Source: Amylostereum areolatum
Lineage: Eukaryota > Basidiomycota > Agaricomycetes > Russulales > Stereaceae
DNA length: 64,000 nucleotides
NCBI GenBank assembly: GCA_012932865.1
Contig: SAXG01000037.1
Span: 124,001 to 188,000, forward strand
Direction: 5' to 3'
The notes under the pieces were generated by a model. The model had not been told where the DNA came from. It saw only the letters and a program-made list of their open reading frames with translations, and did no database searches. The position numbers and the translations under genes are program-made. This document shows, one piece after another, positions 47,675-58,018 of the stretch. Position 1 is the first letter of the stretch. Each line of letters starts with the position of its first letter.

Positions 47675-48304
47675 ATGTCTGACGCTCTCCCCGAGTCCTA
47701 CAAAGCGGGTACGCTCTCCAACATCTTCAGCTCTGACCTGTGCTTATCACCCTGGCGCTTTTCCAGTCTGCTGCCCAGGCGCGCACCAGCCCTGGCAGCA
47801 CATCACGCTCCCCCTTCGCTCCCCCGCGCCCTCCGAGCTCCTGTTGAAGGTGCACGCCTCCGGCCTCTGCGGCTCCGAGCACTTCATCCAGTCCGGCTCC
47901 TGGCCACGCATCACCTACCCGCGCGTGCCCGGCCACGAAGTCGTCGCGCGCGTCCTCTCCCTCGGGCCAGACGTCGACGCCGCGCGGTTCAAAGCGGGGG
48001 ACCTGGTCGGCGTCGGCTGGAGCGGCGGCTTTTGCAGCAAGTGCAGGATGTGCCGCGAGGGCGAGTTCTGGGCCTGCGAGAAGGCGCGCGTGACGGGCTT
48101 CACGCACGACGGCGGGGCGGGCGAGTACATGTACGCCCCGGAATCCGGTACGCGGCCTTTTCCTCCTCCCATCCTTGTCCCCCACCCCCCTCCTCCTCCC
48201 ATCCTTGTCCCCCCACCCCCCTCCTCCTCCCATCCTTGTCCCCCACCCCCCTCCTCCTCCCATCCTTGTCCCCCACCCCCCTCCTCCTCCCATCCTTGTC
48301 CCCC

Positions 48305-48337
<33 letters not shown>

Positions 48338-49068
48338 ACCGCTCACCGAACCCTCCGTCCCCAGCGATCGTCTCCATCCCCGAAGAATGCCTCGCCACCG
48401 CCTCCTACGCCGAGCTCGCCCCGCTCCTCTGCGCCGGCATGACCGTCTACGGCGCGCTCCTCAGCACCCCCTTCAAGCCGGGCGACACCTGCCTCGTCCA
48501 GGGCGTCGGCGGCCTCGGCCACCTCGCGATCCAATACGCGTCCAAGCTCGGCCTCCGCGTCTTCGCGTCCTCCTCCTCCCCCGCCAAAGCCGCCCTCGCC
48601 AAGTCCCTCGGCGCGCACGCGCACATCGACGCCAGCGCGGTCGACGTCGCCTCGTACATGCAGGCGCGCGGCGGCGCGGCGGTCGTGCTGTGCACCGCGC
48701 CGAACGCGGACGAGATCACGAAGGCCATCGGCGCGGTCGCGACGAACGGGACCGTCACGCTCGTCAGCGCCGCGGTCGACGGCGACATCCGCGTGCAGAA
48801 CGTGATGATGAACATGCGGCGGGCGACGCTGAGGGGGTACGGGTGCGGCGTCGCGCGCGATGCGGAGGCCTGCTTGCGGTTCTCTGCCATGGCCGGTGCG
48901 TTCTCTATAATTTGAGCTCTACGCGGGGTGTGCGGACGCTGACAGGGCGCTTGTGATGCAGACATCAAGTCGATGGTGCGGGAGTACAAGCTCGAGCAGT
49001 ACGCGGAGGCGTACGACGATATGATCGCGGGCGGGCCCAAGTTTAGGAACGTCATTGTATTCCCTTGA
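47675..49068 (+). CDS. zinc-dependent alcohol dehydrogenase
   Basis: Cytosolic medium-chain dehydrogenase oxidising primary alcohols or reducing aldehydes with NAD(P). Four exons join exactly: 47675-47708, 47767-48147, 48365-48895 and 48962-49068, 1053 nt or 350 residues. The catalytic zinc site is HASGLCGSEHFI and PGHEVVARV. The structural zinc loop has four cysteines, CSKCRMCREGEFWAC. The nucleotide fold has GVGGLGHLAIQYA, and the end is AGGPKFRNVIVFP. These features match the fungal ADH1/propanol-preferring group, and all zinc ligands are present. The second intron (48148-48364) is filled by a tandem repeat and a run of 32 C. The start follows a short leader after TATAAA. Substrate preference cannot be told. 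Confidence 0.95.
48165..48337 (+). repeat. intronic 30-bp tandem repeat plus poly-C
   Basis: Inside intron 2 of the alcohol dehydrogenase gene. A unit of about 30 bases built on CTCCTCCTCCCATCCTTGTC followed by a C-rich end is repeated nearly perfectly about five times, then runs into 32 consecutive C (48306-48337). It supplies a pyrimidine tract shortly before the 3' splice site. Confidence 0.9.
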
Positions 49069-49417
49069 GGCTACTCTAAGCAGCTGGTGTATCTAATGTA
49101 TGATGTAACTTGTGTATTCAATATTCATTGATTGGTCTATGCTGCACCCGGGGTGGGTGAAGTGAGGTGCGTGACAGAGAAGAGGGATCGGATTGGTCAA
49201 CGGACGACGCTGGCGAATCGAGGGGCTTCTTGCCAACGTGACGTCCCCCTTCGTCACTTGTGACCGCTAGACCTCACTCGGCGGCAGCTCGCTCAACTGA
49301 ACGACGGACCTATGCATACGATCATACACGAAAAAAGCACATACACGCACACATACAAAGCAATAAAAATACCCAGAAAACCACAGAGGGAGCACGCCGT
49401 ACAGATCACAGGACGGT

Positions 49418-51889
49418 CTACAGCCCCACATCCGCCACCGTCACGTACACCCCCTCCTCGCCCTCCTCCTCGCGTTCGCGCACTGCGTCGAGTCCAGGCG
49501 GAGACATCGGCCGCGCGCTCTCCACAGAGCGCACGCGCACGCCCGCCTCTCCCATCCCGAACTTCGCAAGCATGCCCTCCACCTCAGCGTACCCCGGGGA
49601 GTCGACGAACTGTCCGACTGTCTGCATCAGCACCCTCCCATATACAGGCACGAGGCAGAGAAGAGAAAGAAGACGGGCGAAGGCAGGGAGAACGGGTTGG
49701 GTGGAGCGGACAGGGAGAGGACAGAACGCACCAGACCGAGCACCTCCCCCGCCATCGCGTGCAGCACCTCCGACTGCAGCACCTCCACCAACCGCACGAC
49801 GCCCCCCAGCTGCGTCGCATCGAACGTCCGCACGACGTCCCACGCCCACATCCCCGCGCCCCCGCCCCCCACCCCGTCCTCCTCCTCCTCCTCCTCCACG
49901 TCCAGCACATCCACCCCGCGCGCCGCCCCCTCCCCCAACACCTCCCCCATCCCCGCCCCGAGCTCCGCACGCACCGCATCGGGCAGGCCGAGCGCCAAGC
50001 GCGCCCCAGGAGCGAGGTACGTCTCCCCGAGCGCGCACGCGCGCGCTCGGAGCGCGGCGTGGTGCGCGCGCGCGGCGTCCTGGCCCGCCGTCGACGCCGC
50101 CCCGCCCTCCGCCTGAACGCGCGTCTGCCCCGGGTCGGCCCCGCGCGGCGCGATGCACGCGGGCCAGGACGCGGCGGAGAGCACGGAGGACGACACGGCG
50201 AAGCGCCGGCGGAGCTCCTGCGCGTCCAGGAAGAACGCGAGCGCGCGCTCGTGCGGCGTGCCGCGGACCGCGGTGCGCAGGAGCGCGCGGAGGGGCGCGT
50301 GCGCGATGAGCGTGCGGAGGCGGGTTGCAAGGGCGGGGTCTGGGGAGGCGTCTGAATCGGGACCGGGGTGGGCGGTGGGGCGTTCGATGAGGGTGAGGGC
50401 AGAGTGGGAGAACGCGGCGGTGGAGGGGGAGAACGCGGACGGCAGCGCGATGTCGAACGGCGGGAAGCGCGCGGCGAGGCTCGTGGGGCTCGTCACGAAC
50501 GCGAGGGCGTCGTTCGTGTCCGCCCGTGTTGGGGACTGCATTGCGTCGGGCGGGACGGCGATTGGAGGGGAGCCGGAGGAGGGCGGGGCGCGAGGGGAAG
50601 GCGGGGGGCGGACGCGGGGGGAGGTTATGGTGAGCGGGGAGAGCAGCGAGAAGGGCGAGCGTGTGCGCGGCGCCGGCGTCTCGAGGCGCGTCAGAGGTGG
50701 GCGCGCGGCGCGTGTATGCGCGGACGAGGGCAGGCGTCGACGAGGGCGACGGGTCGTCGTCGCTCCAGCCAGCCAGCCTGCGCCCCGCCATTGTGATCTG
50801 GTACACCGCGTCGCGCGTGCAGCGGAACTCCGTCGTCGGCAGCGTCTACCACAAAGAGCGCATCCACAGTCAGCCTCCGTCCACGCCTCGTTACGAAGAG
50901 AAGAACAGAGCCGCCTCACCGAGCTCCTCAGCGCGTCCTCGCCCGCCCGCGCGCCCTCCACGACGTACACCACGCCCTTGCTTTTCCTCTCCGCCGAGTC
51001 GTACACGAGCCGCACCAGACCCAGCCGCACGAAATGCGCCGCGAGCTCGCCCGCCTCCTCCCGCCCACACACCGCCGCGAAATCGCACAACCAGTCCACG
51101 CCCGTCCGCGCCTCGAAACAGTACGGCACCGGCCGCGCCCCCGCGCCCAAGGCCTCCGTGAGCTCGACGAGGGACACCCCGCGGCAGCGCGCCTGATACG
51201 CCTGCGCCGCGCCCGCGCTGCGCTTCTCGCGCACGCGCCAGTTCGGGCGGCGGCCGGCGAACCGACGGAAGAGCGCGTGGACGGCGGCGGGCGCGGCGAC
51301 GAGCTCGTCGTCCGCGGGGCGGCGGGCGAGATGGACGAGGGCGGGGCACACGGGGCGCGCGGCGAAGACGGGGCGGAGGTGCTCGGCGTCGACGCCGTTG
51401 TGCGCGACGAACTGGCCGAGGACGTGGAGGCCCTTGGGCGTGGGCACGAAGACGCCGCGCTCGGCGAACCCGCGCGCGCCGGGGCTCATCGCGTTCTCGA
51501 CGAGGCGCGCGTCGACGAAGTGCGCGCACATGCCGGCCGCGGCCGCGGGGGCCAGTGCGAACGCCATCGTCGTGCTCTCGGTGATGAAGCGCGAGGGATC
51601 GGTCGGGTCCGGGGCGCGGCGGGACTGGCAGAGCGTGAGCGAGGCGAGCTTGGAGAGGGCGTCGGGGTGGGTGAAGGCGTGCTCGTGCACGCGGAACATG
51701 GCCTTGTACGTTGTGAGGCGGAGGGAGACGAGGAGGATCGCGAAGAGGTCGTACAGGTCCTGTGGGCGGGTCAGAGTGGCCGTCCGACGCGCACAGCGGG
51801 GAGGATGGGAGGACGCGCACCTTGCAGAACGGCCGGCCGCTTTTCGTCGTCTTCATCAGCCGTCCTTCGGTCGGGAATCCGGGGCCCAT
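49418..51889 (-). CDS. DEP-RGS regulator of G-protein signalling (FlbA/Sst2 type)
   Basis: GTPase-activating protein for heterotrimeric G-alpha subunits, controlling pheromone response or growth and development in fungi. Four exons: 51889-51821, 51759-50920, 50845-49732 and 49621-49418. The N-terminus has LMKTTKSGRPFCKDLYDLF across intron 1, typical of the family. DEP-A covers SRRAPDPTDPSRFITES to PTPKGLHVLGQFV; DEP-B covers VSLVELTEALG to VYQITMAGRRLAGW across intron 2. The RGS core includes LRALLRTAVRGTPHERALAF with FLDAQELRRRF, then TYLAPGARLALGLPDAVR. Exon 3 is 1114 nt, one more than needed; between DEP-B and the RGS domain (about 50700-50750) the reading moves by one base. Removing one base there gives 741 residues, close to FlbA. 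No GT..AG intron fits that place, so I suspect a one-base insertion or error. An upstream exon cannot be excluded. Confidence 0.9.
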
Positions 51890-52206
51890 CTTCGCCTCTG
51901 CAGCAGCGCACGACGAGGCGCGTCAGATCCCCCCACCGTCCTCGACCAGGTAGGCCGGGGCTGTTGCCAGTGCGATGACTGCGGTACAATACATGGTTTC
52001 TTGGACGTACTTACGCGTTTGCCCTCTAGCTATGGCCAGGAAATTATGGTGGGAGGTTTACGCGCATGTCAAGTGCTTTGTGATGGGATGCATGGCTTTC
52101 GACTTGGATGTGCGTTTGACTCATTGGCAGTTGAATATATTTTCTTCAAATTCTTGGGCGCGTCTGCAGTTGTTGATCACGTGTGGCTGACTGCCAAATC
52201 GCCGGC

Positions 52207-52231
52207 NNNNNNNNNNNNNNNNNNNNNNNNN
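52207..52231. other. assembly gap (N)
   Basis: Twenty-five N at 52207-52231; the real length missing is unknown. It falls at the 3' end of the TPR-like coding sequence. Confidence 1.
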
Positions 52232-52771
52232 ACGCGACGAGAGGGCGCGCACGCACTTTGGAGCGCCTTGATCCCTTCCACGATTGCTCTATCTCGGGTT
52301 GTCTTCGATCTCGAGCGCGACCTCGTACGACCCGAGCGCGCGCGCGTAGTGCTGTCCCGACAGAGCGCGAGGCCTTTGAGCGCGTAGCCGCATGCCGCGG
52401 TGGGGATGGCTGCGTATGCACTGTGCATGGATAGGTACCCCGTTGCACCGAGGGCGCGTCGACACGGAATGCGGGGAAGGGACCCGGCAGAGAGAGGGAC
52501 TCGGATATCGCACCTGCTCAGCGTCCTCGAGCGCGCGATCGTACCGCCGCCGACGCACGTAGGATGCTCCGCGCCCATGCCGTGCGGCGAGACACGTCGG
52601 ATCCTGTCCCAGCGCCGCCGTGTACTTCGTGATCGCCAGCTCGTAGTTTTTCGCCTTGAACGCGCCGTCGTTCGAGGACGAGCGGGCGGACCTGGTGGCG
52701 GCGGATCGGTCAGCGCGCGGACGTGGGGGAGAAAGGAGGGGTGGCCAGCTCACGGTCGAAATGGCGGTCAT
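52232..52771 (-). pseudogene. TPR-repeat protein, damaged beside the assembly gap
   Basis: Tetratricopeptide pieces typical of small co-chaperone-like proteins. From about 52665: NDGAFKAKNYELAITKYTAA, then LGQDPTC, then RRRRYDRALEDAEQ ending at a GTGCGA donor. After a TGCACAG acceptor (about 52430): CIRSHPHR, GYALKGLAL, SGQHYARALGSYEVALEIED with NP, and AIVEGIKALQSACAPS. These parts sit in alternating frames; three single-base additions in the second exon would restore one frame. A short first exon MTAIST (52771-52754) with a GTGAGC donor is possible but out of phase with the TPR frame. The coding sequence runs into the N gap, so the C-terminus is missing. Low sequence quality at the gap is the simplest explanation; true decay is possible. 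Confidence 0.6.
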
Positions 52772-54600
52772 GTCGCTGGAGAGAAACTGGAATACGTTGA
52801 AAGCGCCGGGGACGGGTGTGGCGGCCCGAGGCTGCGTATATATATGCTGTGGGGTCCCCGGAACGTCCTTGATCGTGATCTTTTTCCGAATCTCAATTTG
52901 TTGCGGTTCGCCGTTCGGCGGACTCGCGAGCCGCATATGCTGATATACATTCGTGTGCATCTCAACGTCAACTGTCGACCGGGCGGTCACCGGTACCTAC
53001 CACTTTTACTCATCCTCGTTGACAATGCCATTAGGCCGACTCGTCATCGAGGGCTTTCGTATACTTAGACAGAGAGTGCGGGGATTCAAGTTCCATACAC
53101 CGAGAAGTACAAGAGCTTACGAGACGCGGAGAAGTATATGGATTTGGAGAACCAGCACACACGGGAGGAACGTACTGTGATTCGCGAAGTCGATGGACGA
53201 GCACTCCAATTGCCTCCATAAGGTCGGGAGGCACACGCCACTGGTTCAAGCACGAACTTGGCACCGTGTTTTGTGTGGAACTCGTCGACATCATGAACCT
53301 TGCATGAAAAATGCGCTCCTTTGATGTTCACGACGCCCGCCAGAAAGGAACGCATTTTTACAGGTGCATCACCTCGTTTGATATCACTGCCAACCCACAT
53401 CTTCGGATCGCTTCGGTGGTTCTTTCGCTCAGTGTGTCATATGGACGACGAACCACGGGGTAGAAGTCGAGGGTCAAGGAACAGCCAGCCTTACAAGTGT
53501 AGGACACAAAGGTCTTTGAAACCCGATCGGAAGGCGGGTTTCACGGGACACATTCGATGCAAAACGCTGAACGGCTATCCTCGCCAGTGACTACGCGGTC
53601 ATACTGGAAGCAGGATTGATATTCCATCATCAGGCCCTCTGGGAGCCCCAGAAAGAGAACAAGAACGCACCTCTGCATCGAATACGCCGTGACCTGTGTC
53701 CCTCTGAGCTGCGCTGGCGTCCCCCCAAGTTTATCCACTGGTGTTGCCCCCGTGCCCTTGCCTGCCACACCGCACACGACCTCCGAGCCCTGATAGGCCT
53801 AAGTCCAGTGGCGTGGACATGCTGCCAGGTGGGCCTGCAGGTTGAATCAGAACGTACCGCCGTGAGTGATGTCACCCGAGTCCGCGAGTTGTTGGAGATT
53901 GTTCGAACAACGGGATTGCCTGGGGTAGTCATCAGATCCTCATAGGGGGATGGTAACCGGCATTCATTTGGGGAAATCGTTGATGGCAGATCTGTGTAGG
54001 ATGTGTGTTGGTGGTTAAGGATTAAGGTTACAGAAACTTGAAAGGGGGAGATGTTGGACTCGGACTGGGACCAGGAATATCAGTGGGTGACGTCATCCAC
54101 AAGCAAGCAAAAACAGACTCTTTCCCAGCTTCCATACTTAAGTTTCGTATGGCGTGCCAAAATCCAGCAGTCGAAACCCCACATAATTACGGCGTATTGC
54201 CGTCCGTGAAAGATCAGCGAGTTCCAAGGTGAGTTCTCTTTACATATGTTTCGCACTCCACTCGCAAGACGACTAAAGTCAGCCTGCCTGATCCCCTTTC
54301 GACACAGACAGTTCACACTCAGGCTGACTGGCCACTGCGGCGCTGAAGTGGATTGACGATTAAATACCCCGGTCATGTATGCTCTTGCGGTACGTCGTCG
54401 GTCAAAGCTGATGGCAATGCGTACCGCGTAACACTACCGGTGAGCATTGGCCTCCTTCCCTTTCAGGAATTCGTCAAGTACGACACTCGTCCCCCAACGC
54501 CACTCGAATCCACACCACATACCGATCCTCCCATCGCCCGGACCCCCCTCGAAATCTCCTGTACATCCTCTCACTCTGTGGCAGAGGAGATAATGTACCA
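52772..54600. other. intergenic with unplaced protein-like fragments
   Basis: On the minus strand at about 53400-53200 a stretch with RSFLAGVVNIKGAHFSCKVH and DVDEFHTKHGAKFVLEP looks like coding sequence but has no recognised relatives and no clear start or partner exons. Nothing else is supported. Confidence 0.35.
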
Positions 54601-54854
54601 TTTAAATCGGTTCGCCAGTACGGGTCACAGAGAGGCCAAAATTGGCGAAATTTTCTGATGTCATGCGTCACGAAGGTCACCGGCGAAACCATTTGTTGAA
54701 CCCGATGATGTCACCATTAGAAATGGCCGTTCACGGCCGCCCGGCGCGCTTGGCCCGGCGAAATTTATTGTTGTCACGCTCACGCACATGGTTGGCGGAT
54801 GGAAATTTTCGCCAGGCCTGTCACGGTCACAACAGGGTGGCGAACCGATTTAAA
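54601..54854. mobile_element. MITE-like element with terminal inverted repeats
   Basis: A perfect 17-base arm TTTAAATCGGTTCGCCA at 54601-54617 recurs inverted at 54838-54854. The similarity continues imperfectly inward for about 40 more bases (GTCAC, AGGCC, GGCGAAA-TTTC blocks). TTAA lies at both ends (54602-54605 and 54850-54853), which would fit a piggyBac-type target duplication, but TTAA is palindromic and could simply be part of the arms. No coding capacity. The GGCGAAATTT motif also occurs near 54761 inside the element. Confidence 0.55.
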
Positions 54855-55113
54855 CCTCCTACAGTGCTCAGCCAGTGCCTGGGGGACATTACCAATCTCC
54901 CTGGCCTGGCCCGTCGATCTGGTGACATGTACTCGACCGCCCGGGCTTCTCAATTCGTGTATTACTTCGAGAAAGAATCTATTTCGGCGACGAGGCGTGC
55001 CATATGACCGCGGCGCATTTTATGTACCGCAACAAGGGGCGCGCAGGGCGTTGACGAGATCGCCAACATGACCACCGTGCTCACGCAACCCGAGTCTCGT
55101 CCCGCATCGGCGC

Positions 55114-55961
55114 ATGCGTCTGCACCTCACGGACGCACTCATGACGGGCCCACTTCGACTCCCTCTCCAAAGTGACCCCCTCGCGCTGGAATCTCTCTTG
55201 TTGAGAGGAGTAGATATCCTGCGGACGATACCTTCCGAAGTCCCGTGGTTCAACGGAGAACCCCCAGCGAGGCCTCGGGCGCTGGAGTCAGGGCGTCCCT
55301 CATCCTGACGGACACCCCATCCTCTCCCATTCATCACCTCTCTCACGATCCACCACAGCAATTTTTCCTTACGGGCACCTTCTTCAAACCGTGATGTCCC
55401 TTGGTCAACGCCCTGCGAGGCCTCCCCGGCTGCAGTCTTCTCCATATCACCATAGTCACGAGCGAACGTTTTAGTTTCGTAGCCGCGAAGAGGCACAACT
55501 TCCCGTCAACCTCCCCCGCCTGCGATGCCTGACGGTAAGCGATTGCGCCGGGCAGGTCGCGGGTTCCTGGATTGGTTGGAGGTCCCGGACGTGCCCGTTC
55601 GACTCGCCTTGGTCTCATACATGGCTCGGAGGCCTCAATGGACATGTACAGCGACGAAGCGTCCCGCGTGATGTCGTGGTTCCGTCAAACACTACCCCCC
55701 TCCTTCGTATTCGTTCGAATCTCTCTCGTTCAAACCCCGTAGTCGGCGCCGTTGCACGCTCACCCTTTCCGGATGAGACGTCCCGACCACGATCCAACCC
55801 CTCCGTTGTCCCCGACCCCTACCCAGATCAAGATCCACGTCTTAAACTGGCCGGACCCTCAACACGCCGTACGAGTCGCAGCAGGCTCAGGTCGTATCCA
55901 AGTGCCCATCGCACATATCGTAGAGAATATGAACGCGGGAGTCAGCGTGGATGCGCTATAA
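55114..55961 (+). pseudogene. decayed F-box/LRR-like gene
   Basis: Protein-like pieces in several frames on the plus strand: LTDALMTGPLRLPLQSDPLA and LESLLLRGVDILRTIPSEVP (55126-55260), LVNALRGLPGCSLLHITIVT (about 55400-55460), NLPRLRCLTVSDCAGQ (about 55510-55560), GFLDWLEVPDVPVRLALVSY (about 55563-55625), and IKIHVLNWPDPQHAVRVAA to VENMNAGVSVDAL with a stop near 55961. The middle pieces have the style of leucine-rich regions of basidiomycete F-box proteins. No F-box or start is visible and at least three frame changes would be needed, so this is a remnant or badly sequenced gene. Assignment rests on style, not on a signature motif. Confidence 0.4.
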
Positions 55962-56272
55962 GCCTCCAATTTAGAGGGAGAGGGGGCATGGGTTGGTTCG
56001 CATAGACTGTGAGGGGCAATGGTGGAGAGGGGCGTATTACCGATGAATGAGGGCTTCACGTTTACATTCCACCCACTAAATGACGATGAAGGCGAGCGGA
56101 TGCGGGAAGAGGCATCTATATTGTGCACGGGAAGACTGCACCGCCGTGATGCGCTTTGAGATTACAGGTAACGTATAATACGCATACGCGAAACGTCATA
56201 CAGAGCTCTGCCTAAGGAGGGTAATAAGTCACATTGCCACAATTGAAACAACCCATTGCACGCACGGCGAGT

Positions 56273-56328
56273 TCACATGAAGTCCTCTCCATCTCTCTGA
56301 CGGACTTTTGCTGTTGAAGGCGCACCGA

Positions 56329-56373
<45 letters not shown>

Positions 56374-57301
56374 TATCGTTATCGTAAGATGGCTCGCGTT
56401 GAACAGGGAGTCGTACGATCGCGCAGCCTTCTCGGCTTCACGGGCTTTGGCAAGCTCGAGTTCGGCCTTTTTGGAGTGCAAAGTTAGATGGGTGGAGAAT
56501 TGGAGGCGGAAGGGGTGGTAGTGTGGGGAGATAGCAAGCATCGGAAAGCATGGTGGATTGAAAGATCGGGGTGTAGACGGGAGGTCATACCTTCTGCCGC
56601 TGCCGCACGTTTTATCGCGTTTCCGTCTTCAGGCGTTCGATGCGTTCCGCCTCGTGGTCAACATCGCGCACGGCTTTGGTCTTGTTCATACGGTTGACGA
56701 TGGGGTTTTCGCGTTTCGCGATGTGGACTGCCACCCGGGTCAGCGTCGTCAACCAGGCGACTGTCATGTGGCATGTACCGCGTTTTACTGCGCAGCCGTC
56801 AGTGTGTGTTCGGAAAGGGGGATAAGAAAACGTACCCGCTTGTCGTTATGAAACGAGACCTGTCCCACCGCCATGTCCCCCGTTTTCTACTGCCGACCAT
56901 TAGCTTTCCGGTCCTTTTCCCGCACGACCGACTCGCCACGACCTTGAGGTTGTCCGCTGGCGTGTAGATGATCGTCAAGTTGTCCTTCTTGTTGCCCTCG
57001 ATGGAGTTCGCCTTGACGAGCTGCGCACAATCGATGAGGAGGGGTTCGGGGATGGCGTCCATGCTGATATGGTGTCGGGCAGACGGAGATAGACGTGCGC
57101 AAAAGAAAGCTTGTCGACGTGGAACCAGATGTCCTGCGGCCAGGCGTATTTGATGAGTTCTTCATCTGCAGGCCCGCGCGATCATGTGAGGAAAATGAGG
57201 GGGGGGCAAGACGGCGGGTACGCCCGTACTTTCGACCTTGTCTTCCCCATGTATATCGTCACCGGTGGCTCGTGCGATGTAGATGTGAAGAAAAGGACCA
57301 T
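56273..57301 (-). pseudogene. CCDC25: CCDC25 homologue (DUF814/NFACT-R domain), broken as read
   Basis: Conserved eukaryotic protein with an NFACT-R-type domain. Six exons are seen: 57301-57230, 57165-56943, 56886-56836, a nine-base microexon 56787-56779, 56727-56591 and 56466-56273. Family landmarks are [120 protein letters not shown], a helical stretch KAELELAKAREAEKAARSYD, an Asp run and a GEDFM end. Four single-base losses (near 57249, 57060, 56836 and about 56415) and a TAA at 56612-56614 interrupt it. The residues between the lesions remain well conserved. Human CCDC25 is about 208 residues and this gene would be similar. Either sequence errors or a young pseudogene. Confidence 0.85.
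56331..56375 (+). repeat. (GTC)n trinucleotide repeat in the CCDC25 acidic tail
   Basis: About fourteen tandem GTC units. On the minus strand, in the frame that ends GEDFM, they encode a run of aspartates, matching the acidic C-terminal tail of the family. Confidence 0.85.
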
Positions 57302-58018
57302 CTTGTAGCGACAGCCCAGATGCTGGTGTACTTGAAGGTGAAGTCAAAGTTTCGGGCATCAGCATAAGTAGGCTTATGTAACGACGGACCTCCTCGGATC
57401 GGACACACGTGGCAAGCTTCCGTCTGACTCCGGGTCGCAGTGAGTCGCCGTCGCCTTTCCTCAAGTCCAGCTACCATGTCAAAAACCTGATATCTGTGAG
57501 CAGAACGCCGACACCAAAGCGGCAGTGTAAATTACGGAACACGCCTCTCACACCCAGTCAAAACGTACCGTAACGAGAGGGAATGGTACGGAATCACTTG
57601 ATATGTCCCGTGGCGTTCCCTCTCATTCCCTCTCGCGACAATATCCGGACTGACGTAAGCACTCAAAATGTATTCGTGCGGAATGGTAAGAGTGTAGTAC
57701 GCTCTTCAGATGTATTGCCTCGGAATCATACGGATTGGGTGGTGCACGAAGAATAGGATTGCTAGTATCAGGTATGCACATATATTGATCCCCTCCGCTT
57801 CCGCCTCATTCCGCCTCAATTCCACTGAACCCGTACCATAACCACATTACCGACATATGTTACCATGTTCTCGCTATCGCGCTCGCGCCCACCCTCGCCC
57901 TCGTGTGTTTTTCCGCCCCGCCGCATCGCTGCTTGTTGTATCACTTGAGTACATCACCCACGGATCTACACAGTGATCAATACATATCTGCCGTAATACG
58001 ATAAACAACGTACCGTTA
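57302..58018. other. intergenic with an inverted repeat
   Basis: Holds the CCDC25 promoter side and the 3' flank of the gene ending at 58019. CGAGAGGGAATG at 57574-57585 is repeated inverted at 57624-57635, a possible hairpin or small element end; more CGGAAT/ATTCCG words are scattered at 57680-57830. No gene is supported. Confidence 0.45.

Noticed and set aside
49260..51978. Plus-strand open frames of 310-350 codons
   Set aside because: Antisense to the DEP-RGS gene, low-complexity composition, no motifs.
56300..56400. Poly-threonine protein near the GTC repeat
   Set aside because: The threonine run is the wrong frame; the family-consistent frame reads aspartates and ends GEDFM.
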